A DNA stretch of 64,000 bases, from contig VZRZ01004923.1 of the NCBI GenBank assembly GCA_013398175.1, forward strand, positions 877,016 to 941,015, read 5' to 3'. This DNA is from Climacteris rufus (Eukaryota; Chordata; Aves; Passeriformes; Climacteridae). The translations under genes were made by a program, and so were the position numbers. The notes below the pieces were generated by a model. That model was not told where the DNA came from. It did not search any database and saw only the letters and a list, made by a program, of their open reading frames with translations. Of this stretch, positions 48,259 through 62,208 are shown piece after piece; positions within the stretch are counted from its first letter, which is position 1; every line of letters starts with the position of its first letter.

Positions 48259-51200
48259 TCTCATAAGCAGGACCCTATTTGAGCTCTTGAAAGTGAAAAT
48301 GGGTGTAATAACAGCTTTTTCTCCTTCTAGTGGAAAACAAGATAAATTTCTGGACATATGTGCATAAGAAATTAGGAAACATACATCATCTGGCAGTATT
48401 TTATTTTTATCACAGGTGGATACCTCAGAGGACTGAGTTTTGTACTGAATTTCGTGTCTCCTATTCTGTTGATAGTATTCAGGAGAATGCTAAAGGAGTC
48501 CATTGAGAAAGCAGGACTTTGAGGAAAACCAGGATATTTGCACACCTGATCTGCCAGGCTTGTCCCTGGTGAATAGATAATTGTTAGCCACAGGCTGTGT
48601 ATCAAACAGCTGAATATATGGTCCACAATGTCTAAAAAACTTAGTTTAGGTCCTAAACTTTTAAGAAAATCTTGTATAATTTGTGTAAAACTCAGTTTTT
48701 CACTTGAAATCCTGAAATTGTTCCTTGCTGTCTCTTCACATGTCAATACATATATCTGCTATGCAGTACTCTCAAAAATGTTTGACATTTTTCTGAAGAC
48801 TTTTAAAAAAGCTAGAGTGTCATCTCTTGTGCCAACAATATTTGGTTACTATCCTAATTAGAAAAGGGCTGATATTCATATTAAAATCTGTGAGAGCTCT
48901 GCTGTAGAATTCAGCTAGAATTCAGTGTCTAGGTTATAACTAGATTTCTGCATGGTCAAATAAGAGAGGCAAGCAGAGATACAATGTTTCCCTTCATCAT
49001 AACTATTTGAATGACCAGGTGTCCATCCTGCAGAATAGGAATACCTTAGAGCAAGAGATGAATGTGGGAAATACATCAAATCCAGATGTTCTTTGTTCGT
49101 GGCACTGTGAGGAGGAATCTAGGAAAAGCCTCAGTGTCTAACTCCTGGCAGACCACTAATGGCCTTGAGTTTGGAGTGAAATGGAAAATGTAGCTTCTGA
49201 CAGCAGCAAAGATGGCCAAAGGCATGGATAGGGCTTAACAGTCAGACTCAGAGGTGACAGACTGATCTAATTTCTGGGAATTGAGAAAAACAACACATCT
49301 GGTTTAAAAAAACCCCAACAAAACAAAAAAACTTATGTGAGGAAAAAAAGATGGCTTGGAGTGTCTGAAAGGCCTTTGCCAGACGCCTTCCTGTAGCAGC
49401 GCGCTCCCTCCCTCAGCAGTGTGGTTCTCACTGTTCTGGATCACTTCTTTGCTGTTTATCTTGAGTAAAGCCCTTTGTAATTAAGTTAATACTGATTTAA
49501 TCATGACAATCATAGCTGGTAGATATCCAAGGCAATGATAACAAAAATTAAGCAGTGTGCAGATCACATCTATGACAAGAGATTGAAGAATCAAAGAATA
49601 CTGCAGGGGCAGGTCATACTGCAGTTTTCTTTTTGAAACTGCTGTTAGAAACAAAACCAAACAAACCAGAAAGCTAGAGCTGCTTCTTCTGCAAGATTAC
49701 ATATGATTTGTGTAATATACTTGGTCTAGTTTGTTAACACAATCCCATGTAGTGTTGCAGGTTTGACAGTCACATTATTACATCACAGCTTGGCTGAGAG
49801 GTTGTGGGAGACGCACTCGTGTTTTAGGTCATTTGTGTTCATTAGCAAGTGAAAAGTCATCAAAACCATGTTTGCCTTCTGCTAAGTGAAGCTGCAGCTC
49901 TCTCACCTGGACCCAGCATCACTCAGATATGCAGCAAGGTTGTCCCATCTAACACCTCATCGTCTAAAGAAAATGAGTTGGGATCATGAGGCATTAGGCA
50001 CAGCTCCACCGTTTCCTCAGGTTTTCTAATTACCTGGCGAGCTGTCTGCCCAACAGTAGCAGTGGATTGGAGGAGTCTTGGGGGCAGGTGGTGGAGCCAC
50101 TACCTGCAGTGCCAGTACAATACTTCATCAGGCTTAGGCCTCCATCCTTAGACTAGAGCTTGCTTAGATAAGGTAGCCAGTGCTAGCAGAGAAAAACCCT
50201 TTAACATGATTCATGTGTTACCTGAAACAATGTCACGGCACAGTTTCAGATTAGAAAATGTAATTACCCTGATCAGTTGTTTACACAGAAATTGTTTGAA
50301 GCTTTCCAAAGACATTGTTTGCCATCAGGGCAGTATCCCTTCCATTGTGTATTTTGTGTACTGGCCTGACAGATAATGATGGGAGCTCCCAGAAAATGAC
50401 TCTCCCTCAGAGCATCAAAGTTTCAGAAGTGTTTGTAACCCAGCTACAGAATCTCATGCAAGATGCAAAATGCAACAGTCTTTAAATCCATTACTATTAA
50501 GCCCATTACGTTTTAATTTGAAAATTGGACCCTCAGTTTTTCAAAGATTTATGACCGTATCCTGCACACACTGAAGTCAGTGGAAGTTTTGTCCTTGGCT
50601 TCATTTGGAACAGGATTAAGTTCTTGTTTGATTTCCAAGCAATGAATTCAAGAAATAACTAGATCTGAATAGTTATCAAGATCACTTAGAGCTAATCAGA
50701 TAAAAACTCTATGACTTTGAGGGAAAGAATGAGACCGTCAGAAAATCAGGGCCACTGAATACCATGATAAGACATAGTGGAGAGCATTTCTGTGTTGACA
50801 AAATTTAAATCACAGTCAGAAACATTCTAAGCGAGCCCAAGCTGGTAAACCCATGGCTGACTTGCAGAGCTGAGCAGCTCTGAAGGACTGACATTTAATT
50901 TTAAATTGCAGTTCAAAACTGATGCTGATCTTAAAAGTTACATTGCCCTGGGATCGATTTCAGAGTCAAATCTCTCATCAGTTATAATCTGGAAGTAAAA
51001 TCTGTTTGGAAACATTGGAATGCTGAGGATTGCTATGTTTAAACATAGACAGGTTTTTTCCTTCTTCATATTAACATAAGCCTGCTGGGAGTAGGGATAG
51101 GGGGGATTGGCAATAACTCTGCTACATTGATTTTCCACAATGGGAAATTTTCCTAAATGGAAGGAGCTTTGTAAATTAATTAGTTCAACATAGTGACAAG

Positions 51201-51823
51201 AACACTGGAACACGTAGGTGAAGAAAACATCCTTAACCTTAACTGTGCCTTAACATGGCTGATTTCACAACTGATGTGGCCACTGACAGTGCTTTACAGA
51301 TGTGCCTTTTGGACTTCATTGTATCCTTGTGTAGACAGAGCCTGGCTGCCCTTAGTCTCTATGGATGCTTGAAAATGGCAAGTCTAGCGCATGCAAGATT
51401 TTGTGATATTCAATTCACTACTTTTCACCTATTATAGAGGTGCTTCAAGTATGTGTAAAATGTGCAGGCTTTGATTTAAAGGATAATTTTATTATGGAGG
51501 ATATGCTGAATGAAGCATGCACTGCTCAGAAACCCAGATGAGCTGAATTAGCTCAAACTGCCAGTGAGCTGATTTGCTATCCAGAGACAAAACTGGATTG
51601 CAATGTTTCCTCTTGCTGTGGTGCTGGTGGCTAACTGCATGCCCTGCATCAGTATGATGTGACACAAAGATAGAGCAGATATTCATATTTGTAAAATCCT
51701 GTATTCAAACCTAAAAATGGCTAGCCTGGGTGACAAGCCCAAAGAAATCTTTCTGTCAAACTTGATGTATGCCATTTATTAACAATTACTTTTCAAGTAA
51801 TTTTCAAAATTACTTTTTTACTT

Positions 51824-51861
51824 TTTCTTAACCAGCAACTGAATTGTAAACAAAGTTGCTT
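51824..51861 (+). repeat. 38-bp dispersed repeat, copy 1
   Basis: Identical to 53642-53679. It contains an inverted repeat AGCAACT/AGTTGCT around ATTGTAAACAA, which includes the forkhead-type core GTAAACA and a SOX-type ATTGT. The flanking sequences of the two copies do not match beyond a few bases. Confidence 0.85.
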
Positions 51862-53641
51862 CACTTTTGACAGCAAAAGGAGCAGTAGTTTTAGGTTTTT
51901 CTGAAAACCACCAGATTCCCTGTTCCTATGCAGAGGTTTAGAGAGCTGCCAGAGCCACAAAAGCATCCCCCTGATGACTCTAAGCAGTGGTTTCAAAGAT
52001 CTCCTCCCCCTACACACACCCTTTCTTCCCCCCTTCACTCTGCCTTCCTCCTTCTCCTCCAGCCTGCCCCCAATATGTTTCTTGCTGAAGGCTGGGCCAG
52101 AAAAAATATGCAGATCCTTATTTTACTTAGCCTTAATGGCTTGATACTGATACCCCACCATTACCACTTGTGTCAGAGATCTGCCAGGTGAACATGGATC
52201 ATGTTGGAATTAATGAGAACTAAATGTCGCCTACAGTTCATGACACTGGTTTTGCAAACCCAGAGTTAGGTCTCACCTTCTCTGCAGTAGGAGTGTGGAA
52301 TCTCTCAGCTGTCACTTCTGCACCATGATGCCACTCTGCTGTTGATTCTGTCATCAGTCTTCTTTCCACTCATTTTTGGTAATCAGATCACAGCATTTTC
52401 ACATACTTCAGTTGTCAGTAGGGAAGCGGTTCTTATCCCCCTGTGCTCGTGACAGCATTGCATAAAGCCACTTCCTACACGCAGCATAATGAACCGGAAT
52501 TTCTCCTCCTACAGAAGGCCATATCCCCCCTCCAGCTGTACACACAGAGCCTAGACTGGTAAAAACATGCTAACCCATGGCCTTACACAGTGCTATTACT
52601 CCTGCTCTCCGTTGGAAATAGCCATCCAGATGGAACAATTTGTGAAATCCAGATTTCTTTTTTCATGAGTGCAGTAGCTTTCCAATATTAAAAAAAAGAA
52701 AAAAAAAATTGGAACAGGACAGAATAAAATTCTTGAAGAATTGAACCCATTGATCTGAGCTATTTATCCCATTCCCAGAACAGCACAGAGACAGCCAATA
52801 GACCACATACAGGGATAAGTGTAGCAGCAACATCCAAGTGTTTGCAGCACTGGAATACACTGAAAATGTGAAGGGGTCTGAAAAACTGGTATTTAATGGA
52901 CTGATCTTTGGAGCCTTCACAATGAGCATTGTTAGATATAGGATCTGCTAAACAATGAGTCCTTGATAGGACATAATACCTATTCAGAAGCTCAGCTTTG
53001 CACACTTGCTCTTAAAACATCCTTAGCTCAACTTAAATTTACCTTTGTTGCACACAATGCACATGTGACAGACAGTTACATTCATTCATCTACTTTATTT
53101 AGATCTTTGACAGCCTTACCTGCTGTCTGCTGTAAAGCTGAGATTCTTATGGGCTCCTGAATCAATGCTAAGCCTAATTAGTACCTTTTGAAATTGTCAC
53201 TGTCAGTTCCTTCAGGTGACACTGAAATAACATTGAGGTAAGGTTAGAAACCTGGAGGTGTGAGAGAGAAACCTGGTTCTGCCTAGTTGCCTTCAGTGCT
53301 TACCTTCTATTCCCTGTTTGGACAGTTTCTCCTTTTGAATAAGAAATGCAATTTACAGCACGTACTGTACTTCATCTACCAGCCATTAAAGGTCCAAAAG
53401 TACTGCTTGTTGTGAGCAATCAGTTGAGCACCTCCTATTACCACAGGCTGGCAGCCAAGCTGGCATGTCTGGAAAAGGTATAACAATCCAGGATGCAGTA
53501 TCCTGACTGTACATAATGTACTCTACTCTGCCAGCTAAGCAAAGGCTTTCTGCAGTGAGAGGCATTCCAATAGTAAGACAGTAAAAGACAGGAACAAAAA
53601 ATGACAAAGCTTTTAACCAGAAAGTCTCTGTTCCACTTTAA

Positions 53642-53679
53642 TTTCTTAACCAGCAACTGAATTGTAAACAAAGTTGCTT
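53642..53679 (+). repeat. 38-bp dispersed repeat, copy 2
   Basis: Exact copy of 51824-51861, about 1.8 kb downstream in the same orientation. It is followed by unrelated sequence (ttgtaagcttgcctgc). Confidence 0.85.
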
Positions 53680-54947
53680 TTGTAAGCTTGCCTGCTTTTT
53701 CAGATTTTGCCAGTGGCTCCTACAAATACCTGAACAAGAAGTGACCATTTGAAAATATTTAACCTTTTGAAATATCATAAATTGAAAAAACCAAAACTTC
53801 AGGGCTCCAAAACCTCTAAAAATGTTTGTGCATTTGTTCAGATGATTTTATAGCAGTTGTCAAGGATTTCCAAAATCTAAAGAAAAATTTTAAAGTAGTG
53901 GTGGTGCTTATACAAAACGTGTGCTTAAATTAGAGCTTTTATGGCAGTTTCTGGAGTCTCTCAACTGAAAAAATATTTTCTGGAGGAAGTGTTGAGGTGC
54001 TACAGGTCCAAAAACAAATCCATAGTCTGGCCAGAGAATCCCTTGTAGTAGTTAAGGTTTTAATTAGAAGTAACCACTGCTTAGCTCATCTGATACAAAC
54101 TCTTCCCAGGAGCTAAGCACTTCATGATTCAGATTTCTGTCTGCCACTGTAAACTGGGGTAAGAAGGAGGAGAGGAAAGGAAGGACTGCTAGGCATACAA
54201 GTTCATGCTTGTCCTTTGGACAAGCCTGTTTGTGCTTCCCTAAGAAGACAGTTTGCACATTAGTTGAAGCAGGAACGCCAAGCTAACCTTTCAAGGAGGG
54301 GAACTTATGCAGTAGAAGTAATTGCTGTTGTGATTGGCCAAGTGACCTCCAGAATGATCTGAAAAGCTCTTCAAGCTGAGTGTGATTTTGATAAAATACA
54401 AGGGTAAGGAGGAAGCAATGTATTTGCCTATGTTCCTTGTTCAACTAGTAACAGAATAGATGGAAATTAAAAGTAGAATCTGTGGAATGTCCTGGAAGCA
54501 AAATTGCTACCTTTGAGACATATGGAAATGAGAATCTTAGCTCAAAATCTGAGCAGAAGAGATTTCACTTGCGGTGCTTGGGAGCCCACTCGTTGCTCAC
54601 ATTCACTGCTAACTTAGGTGCTGTGGTAGAGAAATAAACTGGCCCAAGTTTTACAGCTATTGCTCATCCTTTCATAACTCCCACTCATCCCTCCCTTTCT
54701 GCAGTGCTTTAAAATGACACTGGATATTCACAAGAATGATAGTCAAAAATATAGGCCTGCCTTTTAAATGGCCATCCCTTTCTGTCACCAGGGAGCTTTA
54801 TTTTCTGTGACTGAAGAGGGTGAAAATTGTTGGCATGTAAATAAGGTGCCTGGTGAGGTGGCAGACAAGGGGCTGTGGATTGACATGCACAGCCACCAAG
54901 GGGGAGCCAGCGTCAGACACTGTGACCTGTCGGCTTTGCTTGGAAGG

Positions 54948-55388
54948 CTCAAAGTCATGGAATCATCTAGCTTGGAAAAGACCTTTAAAATCACTGAGTC
55001 CTCTTGTGAACCTCACAGGCAAGTCCACCACTGAACCATGTCCCTAAGTGCCACATCTACACATCCTTTAAGTACCTCTAGGGATGGTGCCTCAACCACT
55101 TTCCTGGGCAGCCTGTTCCAATGTTTGACAACTCCTTCTGTGAAGAAATGCCTCCTACTAACCAATCTAAACCTACCCTGGTGCAGCCTGAGGCCATTTC
55201 CTCTTGTCCTGTCTCTTGCTATCTGGAAAAAGCAGCTTATCCCCCCACCACACCTCTCAGCCTCCTTTTCTCCAGGTGAAACAACCTCAGCTCTCTCAGC
55301 CTCTCCCCATCAGATGTTTTCTCCAGACCTATCAGGAGCTTCATCAAAAAGGGCTTGTTTTTCTTTGGACTCTAGCCACCTCTTTTTC
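54948..55388 (-). mobile_element. CR1 LINE 3' portion, about 440 bp
   Basis: Reverse-complement CR1: tcatggaatcatctagcttg, ttcctgggcagcctgttcca, ctgtgaagaaatgcctccta, atttcctcttgtcctgtctc, ccttttctccaggtgaaaca and cagctctctcagcctctccc. Plus-strand open frames across it (119 and 68 aa) are by-products. Confidence 0.92.
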
Positions 55389-58180
55389 CAAATCTAGGAG
55401 ATTATTTTAGAAAATTAGAACATCTTTTCTGCTAAATACTCATGTATCTTAAGTGTCATTCTTACCTATTTGTAGGAAGAATACCATTTCATCTAATGAA
55501 GGATGAGGCTAAGTGTTAATGTCTGTTTATTTTTAGAGACTAAGTTAGCTGCTTTAGAATTTGTCTTTTGTTTGTTTTGTTTACACAGTGTTTTCAGACC
55601 TGGTTTGCTAAAGGTTAAGGAGGAGAGTTACTGAGCCTTTGAGCATAAATCTCAACCACTCTCTGTGCTGGGCTTTACCAGCTCTATGGCACCTACTCAC
55701 AGTGCCTTTTTTATCACTACACCCATCTTTGCCTTTTAGTCTCCTGGTGCAAACTGGAAAGGAGGGAGACAGAACTCACTGTGCCTGGATTTTAAATGCT
55801 TTCACCCTGCACTGGATAATAAGGCAAACTGGAAAAAATGTCTGGATTATCAGTGCACAAGTCCACATAAACAACAGTTTATCAGATATCTGTATTGTAA
55901 AAGAATCACTTTGTAGTACTGAGGAATATCACTAGAGACACATATTTCATATGCTTTATGACTCATTGTTTTCCAGCTGTCATATTTGAAATGAAACCTT
56001 AAGTGTTTTGAATCGTTTCTTCACCAAAACTGTAAAAGCTTTGGGGAGTTCTTTAGTTGAAAATCTGATGTAGCTGTATATTATTTTTTAGGCATTATTA
56101 AATAATATTCTCTTACACTGAAATAAATAGGATTGGCTGATTCATGGCTGTAGCATCCCCTGTAATTCTAGCTGAGTACCTCACAAGCTTCTGTTAATTA
56201 TCTCACATCTCTTTAGAAAATAAAGGTGAATCTCCTGCATCACTAATGGTAGCTGCTGTGTAGCATAGGGAAACCTATCCATGGTCGCACAAGATGTCTG
56301 GATCAGAAACTGCAGTGTCAGTCACTTATATTCTTGATTACCTCCCTAATCAAGAGCATTTCCTAACAGGGAAATGCAAACTTTCTGTTCTATAGTTTGG
56401 CAAACTCCTCACCTTTCTGACTGTCATCCCTGCATATGTGTGTGACTGCTCGTGGGACCTGCTCCTGCACTTCCAGACTTTTTTGTACTCAACACTGCCT
56501 TCCACTCAAAAAAAAATCCTTGTGCCTTCAGCAACTTTGCACCCTCTTCCCAAAACTCCACAATGCAGCATGGTGGGGACATGTAGACTTACTGATAACC
56601 AGTTCTATGGTTCCGTGGGGGCCAGGTCAGCTCAGAGTACCCAGCCTGACTGTCTGCCTCTCTTGGTGCCTGCAGCCACTGCAGCACCAGGGCTGCCAGG
56701 GTTGGTTCCAAACCCCCCTAATCAATGAGCCCCTTGCTTATGCCAAAAATATTAAAAAAGAGTCACCCTTCCCACAGACACATGACCTCTGAGGATGTGT
56801 CTTGATGTTCTGACTGTCCTGGCCAGCCTCAGCACCTCCTGGGCAAATTGCTGCTCCCATGGGACTGGGCCAGCTGCTGCCCTGTGATTTCTCGTTTCTC
56901 GACACCCGGAGAGGTTTGAAGGTGAAAGAGAGAGGTGAGGGGAGGAGCAAATCAGCTGCTGCCAAACCCATGTAATGAAGCTTCCTGTTGCCTAACTCAT
57001 CCACTACTCCACTATGCATACACACATCTCATCGTGTGAGGAGAATGCTGCAGAGCCAGAGGAGAGCATTGGTGGGGCAGAGCAGAGGGGAAGAGAAACA
57101 GGAAACTAGGAGCGGAAGTGAGGGGAAAGGCAAAATCAAGGTGGAAATGTTCCTCTGTTCCAGCCCATGGTCTTATTCAGTCCTCCTCACAAGAAACCAC
57201 ATCCCACTTTGAGCACTGCTTTTGTGCTTGGGAATGAAGAGCAAGACTGGCACCATGAGGATAAAGGCCAGGGCAGGCAGGGACAACTATGTTCTTGTTA
57301 ATACTGTGAGTCACTGCTGTATGGGCAAGGCCAGCATTTTGTCTGGGAAAGTGTTTTCCTTCAGGGTTGGGGTCAAAGAAGAGCTGGCTTTATTGCGGAA
57401 TCTTGCAAAAGCTCCAGAGCTAGAAAAAGAGATACCAGATACCATTAAGTACTCCATAGTATTTTCTGTGACTGCTAGAAATCTCTACAGCAGAATTACA
57501 AGTAAAGTGTTGGAGTGGGGGGTAAGGTCCAGGATGCTACAGCTAAGATAATAAGCCTAGTATTAACTGGATTTTTGGTTTTGGGGCCTTTTTTCCTGGA
57601 TCCTATGAAAGCTGCAGGGTTTCTAATGACAAGTTCTGACAGTGAATTGTGGAAAAGTATGCGGGTCACTAGGCAAATCTGACAGCCCTAACAATAAATA
57701 TATTCTGGTAGTTTTGTACTTATATATAACTATTTTGTCATAAACCAGAAACTCAACCCATCTTTACATTTAGTCACTGTTCTTAGGTGATCATAGCCTG
57801 TCCCTGTAGGATCCTGCAACCTCTTTAGCTTTAAAATTCCTACTGTTCTAAATTCAGAGTCTGCTCTTTGATGGTATGCTTAACTTAGGCTTGTGACATG
57901 ATTGACACCATCCACATTAAGAAATTTGAAGTCTTTTGCTACTGCTTTCAGCCTTTGCTGTGCTTTGCACACTGCCTTCTGCTTCAGCCAGTTTTAGCCC
58001 CACTTTTATAACCCATTAAGCCAAACCCTGTCAGTGCTGGCTGTTTCAACATCAGTCTGCATCTTATCCACTTCAGGCATCTCTCTAGGTGCCTGCCCTC
58101 ATCATAGACCCTCAGGTATTGTAAAATTCAGTGATAAAGCAATATTTTCATCTCTTGTTGCACCCAACTCCACCTGTTCA

Positions 58181-58215
58181 GTAAGGTACAGCACAGAGGG
58201 TAAGGTACAGCACAG
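58181..58215 (+). repeat. 16-bp short direct repeat
   Basis: GTAAGGTACAGCACAG occurs at 58181-58196 and again at 58200-58215, a local 19-base-step duplication. Confidence 0.85.
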
Positions 58216-58886
58216 CAGACTTGTGTTTCTGCCAGAACTCTGCACTCATTCACCTATTTTACCTTTTTTGGCTTAGTCTTCATCCTACTGTAACTCTGCA
58301 TGTCTGGTAATAAAATCAACTCTGTCCTGGGCACAACCTCTAACCTCAAGGAGCAACTGTAGCCTGGTTATGTTTGAGGATGATGGCAGAGTTAGCAGAG
58401 CTATATGCTTTGAAGTATGCTTTTTGTGTCATTGTTCATGCTGTAAGATACGAAAAGACACTCAGCTCTGATTATGTCTTAACTCTGTCTCAAAGGTGAA
58501 GACAGTTCACTGCTGAATCCCACGAGCCCTGCAGTGCTAAAATGAAAGTTCAATCTGACAAGTGATAATAATTTAAGACATAAAATTTTAAAATCTTGGG
58601 TTCAAAATAGAGCTGGCTAAAATTTCTCACAACATGGAAGATGTGTGTTTGTGCTATATCATACTAGAGTCACAGCTCCTTTAGGTACTAACAGAGGAAG
58701 TTTTCTTGTTGTGGATAGATGTCGTAGGGCTATCATTATATTCTTGTTAGTTACAATTGTCTGAAAAGAAGATGGAAGAATTGAGATTGTTACTGGATGC
58801 AGTGTCCTTGGTCTTGTAGGAAGAACTGAGATGGACAGCAAACTGAAGAATTTTGTGACAGCCATGAGTTACGTGGGCTTTGTGTT

Positions 58887-58909
58887 GGGTTTAGGCTTAG
58901 GTTTAGGGT
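58887..58909 (+). repeat. Short degenerate telomere-like motif
   Basis: About four imperfect TTAGGG-type units (GGGTTTAGGC, TTAGGT, TTAGGGT). Too short to call an interstitial telomere with confidence. Confidence 0.35.
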
Positions 58910-61900
58910 AACTCCAACAGTGGTAGCTTTATAGTTGGATAGATAAAGCTCTTAGAGATAAAGTAAAGACCAGAACCATTAACATATTTAAAGAACAAAT
59001 ACATGCCAGTTTTATTTCTGCTGTAGGAAGGATTTCTGCGATGCAGAAAGGCTGTACTTGAGATTAGGGTAAGCATTTTGGACAGCCAGAGCTAGATGTA
59101 TTTCTGAATCATTCAAATCACTGCAAGGCTGTAGGCTTTTGCTAGTCATGAGAAAAGTCTTCTGATCAGTGCTGGGGTAGGTATAAGTCACTGGGATAAG
59201 GTTCAAGGTTAGTGTATGCCTAAACACAGCTTTATTCTCCTTCCATTTGCCTGTGGACAACAGCACATGCACTTCCTGTTTGTGACTTTTCTAAAAATGA
59301 GTCTGAGCGGGAACAGTTCAGGTCTGAAGGGTCTTCAGGTTTTGAGGGAACTGGGGTTTCTCTTTGAACTGTGCGGCTCCTCTCCTGTTCATCTGGAATT
59401 TAGAAATGTTAAATGTTGAATGGGAAAATATCTAGAATGCAGTGCCCTGCTTAAATGCTTGGTTTTGACTTTTCAAGAGTAAGTGTTATAGCAGAGCTGT
59501 GTCTGTGTTTCCTGGTGCCTGTTTAAGCTGTGCTTATTTTGTAAGAAAACAGCTTAATTGCTCAGGGTGAAGAGTTAAAGTTTATTTTTGTGCTGCTCTG
59601 TTTTTAGCTGCAGATTGACATAACTGGCTAGTAGTGGAAGCCCCTTTGTATGAAACATCCCTTATCGTATTTGTCCCTCGAGCATATTGTGTGCCAAATT
59701 ATCATTCCTAATAGGCTGGTTGACTTTCTGGACAGAGGAAACATCTTGATAAGTTTGCTAAATATGTTATGTCAGAGAAAGTGTATCTCAGGTCTTTTAT
59801 CATCTGCATAAGGACACATTTGGTTCAGCTCTGAAGTGCCAAATTCCCTGAGCTCACCTGTTGAGCTGCCTGTTATTCACAGCATCTGATTATCCAACTG
59901 TGTACACTTGCCTGCCATTTTTTTCAGAGACACTTACGCAGCAGCGTTTTGCAATGACGTCAATTCTTTTCCTGCCTGACCTAGAAGACTTTGGTGACTC
60001 AATGTTGGCTAACAAGCCTTATAGATTAAATCGAGGACACTAGCTTAATTGCTTTAACAGTTCCTTTAAAGGATTTCCCAAGAATGAGAATCATGACAAA
60101 TTGTAGCTGAGGGGATTTTGGTAATTCCTGAAACTGAAGCTAATGATGCAACCGAAGATATGCTCTGTGTTCCTGTTGATATGCTGAGGACTTTTTAAAA
60201 GAATAAAGAGCATTGTGAAGACTTTTGTGCTACAAATCCTAAATGCATTTGGAACCCAATTGTCATGTGTGGATTTGTGAAATGAGCCCAACTGGAGTAC
60301 CTTACCCAAACAAAAGCTGAAGGATTTGGCCATAGTGGAGTGTCTGCAAAATATATACACAAGTTTCTCATATCTACTTATAGTAACTTGTGAAAAATTA
60401 AAAATTATTATCACTGTTTAATGTTCGCACTCTTCATATAAAACTGTCTTCAAATCTCATTTCTACTGCAGAACTTTGCCATGCAACTGCTGTATTTGCA
60501 CTTGTACTAAAGTGAGCGCCTCTGCTTCTCCCTTTGCTAATGCACAACAAACCAGATTCTGATTTCTGCTATTCCTGCTTAAATGAGAAGTAAAGCCTGT
60601 GATTTTCATCCTAGTTCTCAAGCACTACTTCAGTGCTTTTATACTTTGCATTTACTACATCTGAGCAGAAATATTGCGGGGTTTTTAGATTTTTCACACT
60701 AAGACATTCTCTATTGGTGTTACATCATCAAAAAAGAGAGTCAAAACTTTGCATCAGTTACAGTGATGTATTTTCAAAATAACTTTACTACAGTTGGTGA
60801 ATTTACTCTACTTTTAGACTTGGGAAAATAAGAGAGATTATTAGCCACTCATTTATCATTATGATTTGAAAATATAATCTATTCAGAAGCTTGATATTTG
60901 CTAATTCTGCATGGGTTCTCAGTATTTACAACTTGCTCTAGCTTCCAACATCAGAATTGCAGAAGGAAGAGAATCTACGTTTGGAGAGCTGGAGAGAAAA
61001 AAGGCTGACTAAGTCTGAGGGAATTTGGGGGGACTTCTATAAAATGCTTAAGACTTGCTTATCACCTCAGAAAAACTTTCTCCCTCCATGATGAAATTCT
61101 CCTAAATGCAACAGAATTGTGCTTCCTATAGAACAGTTTTGGGGAAAAAGCTAAGGTAATTTCCTTAAAATGCTTTAAATTAGGATTGAGAATAATTAAT
61201 GGTGATTAAAACATGGTATTGCTTGTAAGAATGTTGCAGGTAGTAAATCCTCAAATCCAGGGAACTCAGAGTAAGATGCACTTAAAGGTGATACCACAAG
61301 CTTCAAGCTGAGGTAGCAAGACTCGCATCCACAACTCAAGGGTGGAGGGGATGTCTTTGAAATATTTTTAGATTGCTGTGGTTACTTTTAAAGTAAAACT
61401 TTTAAGGTGTTTGGCCTTTTATTATTGGTAGGTATTATCTGTGCTATTTGAAGCATAGCTTCACAAGACACATAGTGGCAAACTGAAAGCAGGACACTGG
61501 ATGGGAATACCTGGCCATCAGCTGCATGGTATGACCATAAAAAGGCAAAGGAAAACTAGTAGTTTTGGTCTCTTTTGTTAAATTTAGTAATTTGAAAATA
61601 TCCAATATTGAATTTATGACAACAAATCAAATTTACTGAAATTCTTTACAATGGTTATGAAACTTAGATAGGTATGTTTTAGCTTGGTATCAACCTGCCT
61701 CTCAAAACTGCCAGAAGAAAAGATACCTTTCACAATGTGTTAGCTTGAAAAGTAGCCTCCCAAACCTATAAAGAGAACAGCCTCTCCTCCCTGAGATGGA
61801 GTCCTCTGGCTTGACAAGGTATTTTAAAAATATCCTCAAAAAACCTAGAGTACTATGAAATACCCAGTCTATTTACCTTTGATAAGAGCAGCAAGAAATG

Positions 61901-62189
61901 CAAAGAGAATTGTTTGCTCTAGGGGAGAGTCAGAGCTGGATGATCTGAAGAGTTTTATAACCAGCTGTGTGTATGGAGCATCCTGAATTCCACAGTAGCC
62001 CCATTTAACAAGGATGGAGATTGCTTCTTTCCCAGCACTGAACACTTACTCCTGCTGCCCACAGCTCCTTTCATCCAGAACAACCATGTTTGTCCCCCTC
62101 ATTGGCATTTTTACATAGTATACTATTAAAAGAGTATAGTGATATTATTAATTCCATTATATCCACACATCTTGGATTTTTTATTTTGG

Positions 62190-62208
62190 TTTTTTTTTTT
62201 TTTTTTTT
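62190..62208 (+). repeat. Poly(T) run of 19
   Basis: Homopolymer run; it may be the A-tail of an old minus-strand retroposon or a simple microsatellite. No retroposed gene is seen next to it. Confidence 0.85.

Larger units (their letters stand above)
48259..54945. other. Gene-free intergenic stretch
   Basis: About 6.7 kb without a supported gene. Contains a pyrimidine-rich tract at about 52002-52070 and the two copies of a 38-bp repeat listed separately. Open frames are short and unmatched. Confidence 0.5.

Noticed and set aside
55038..55397. 119-aa plus-strand open frame
   Set aside because: It lies antisense across a CR1 fragment.
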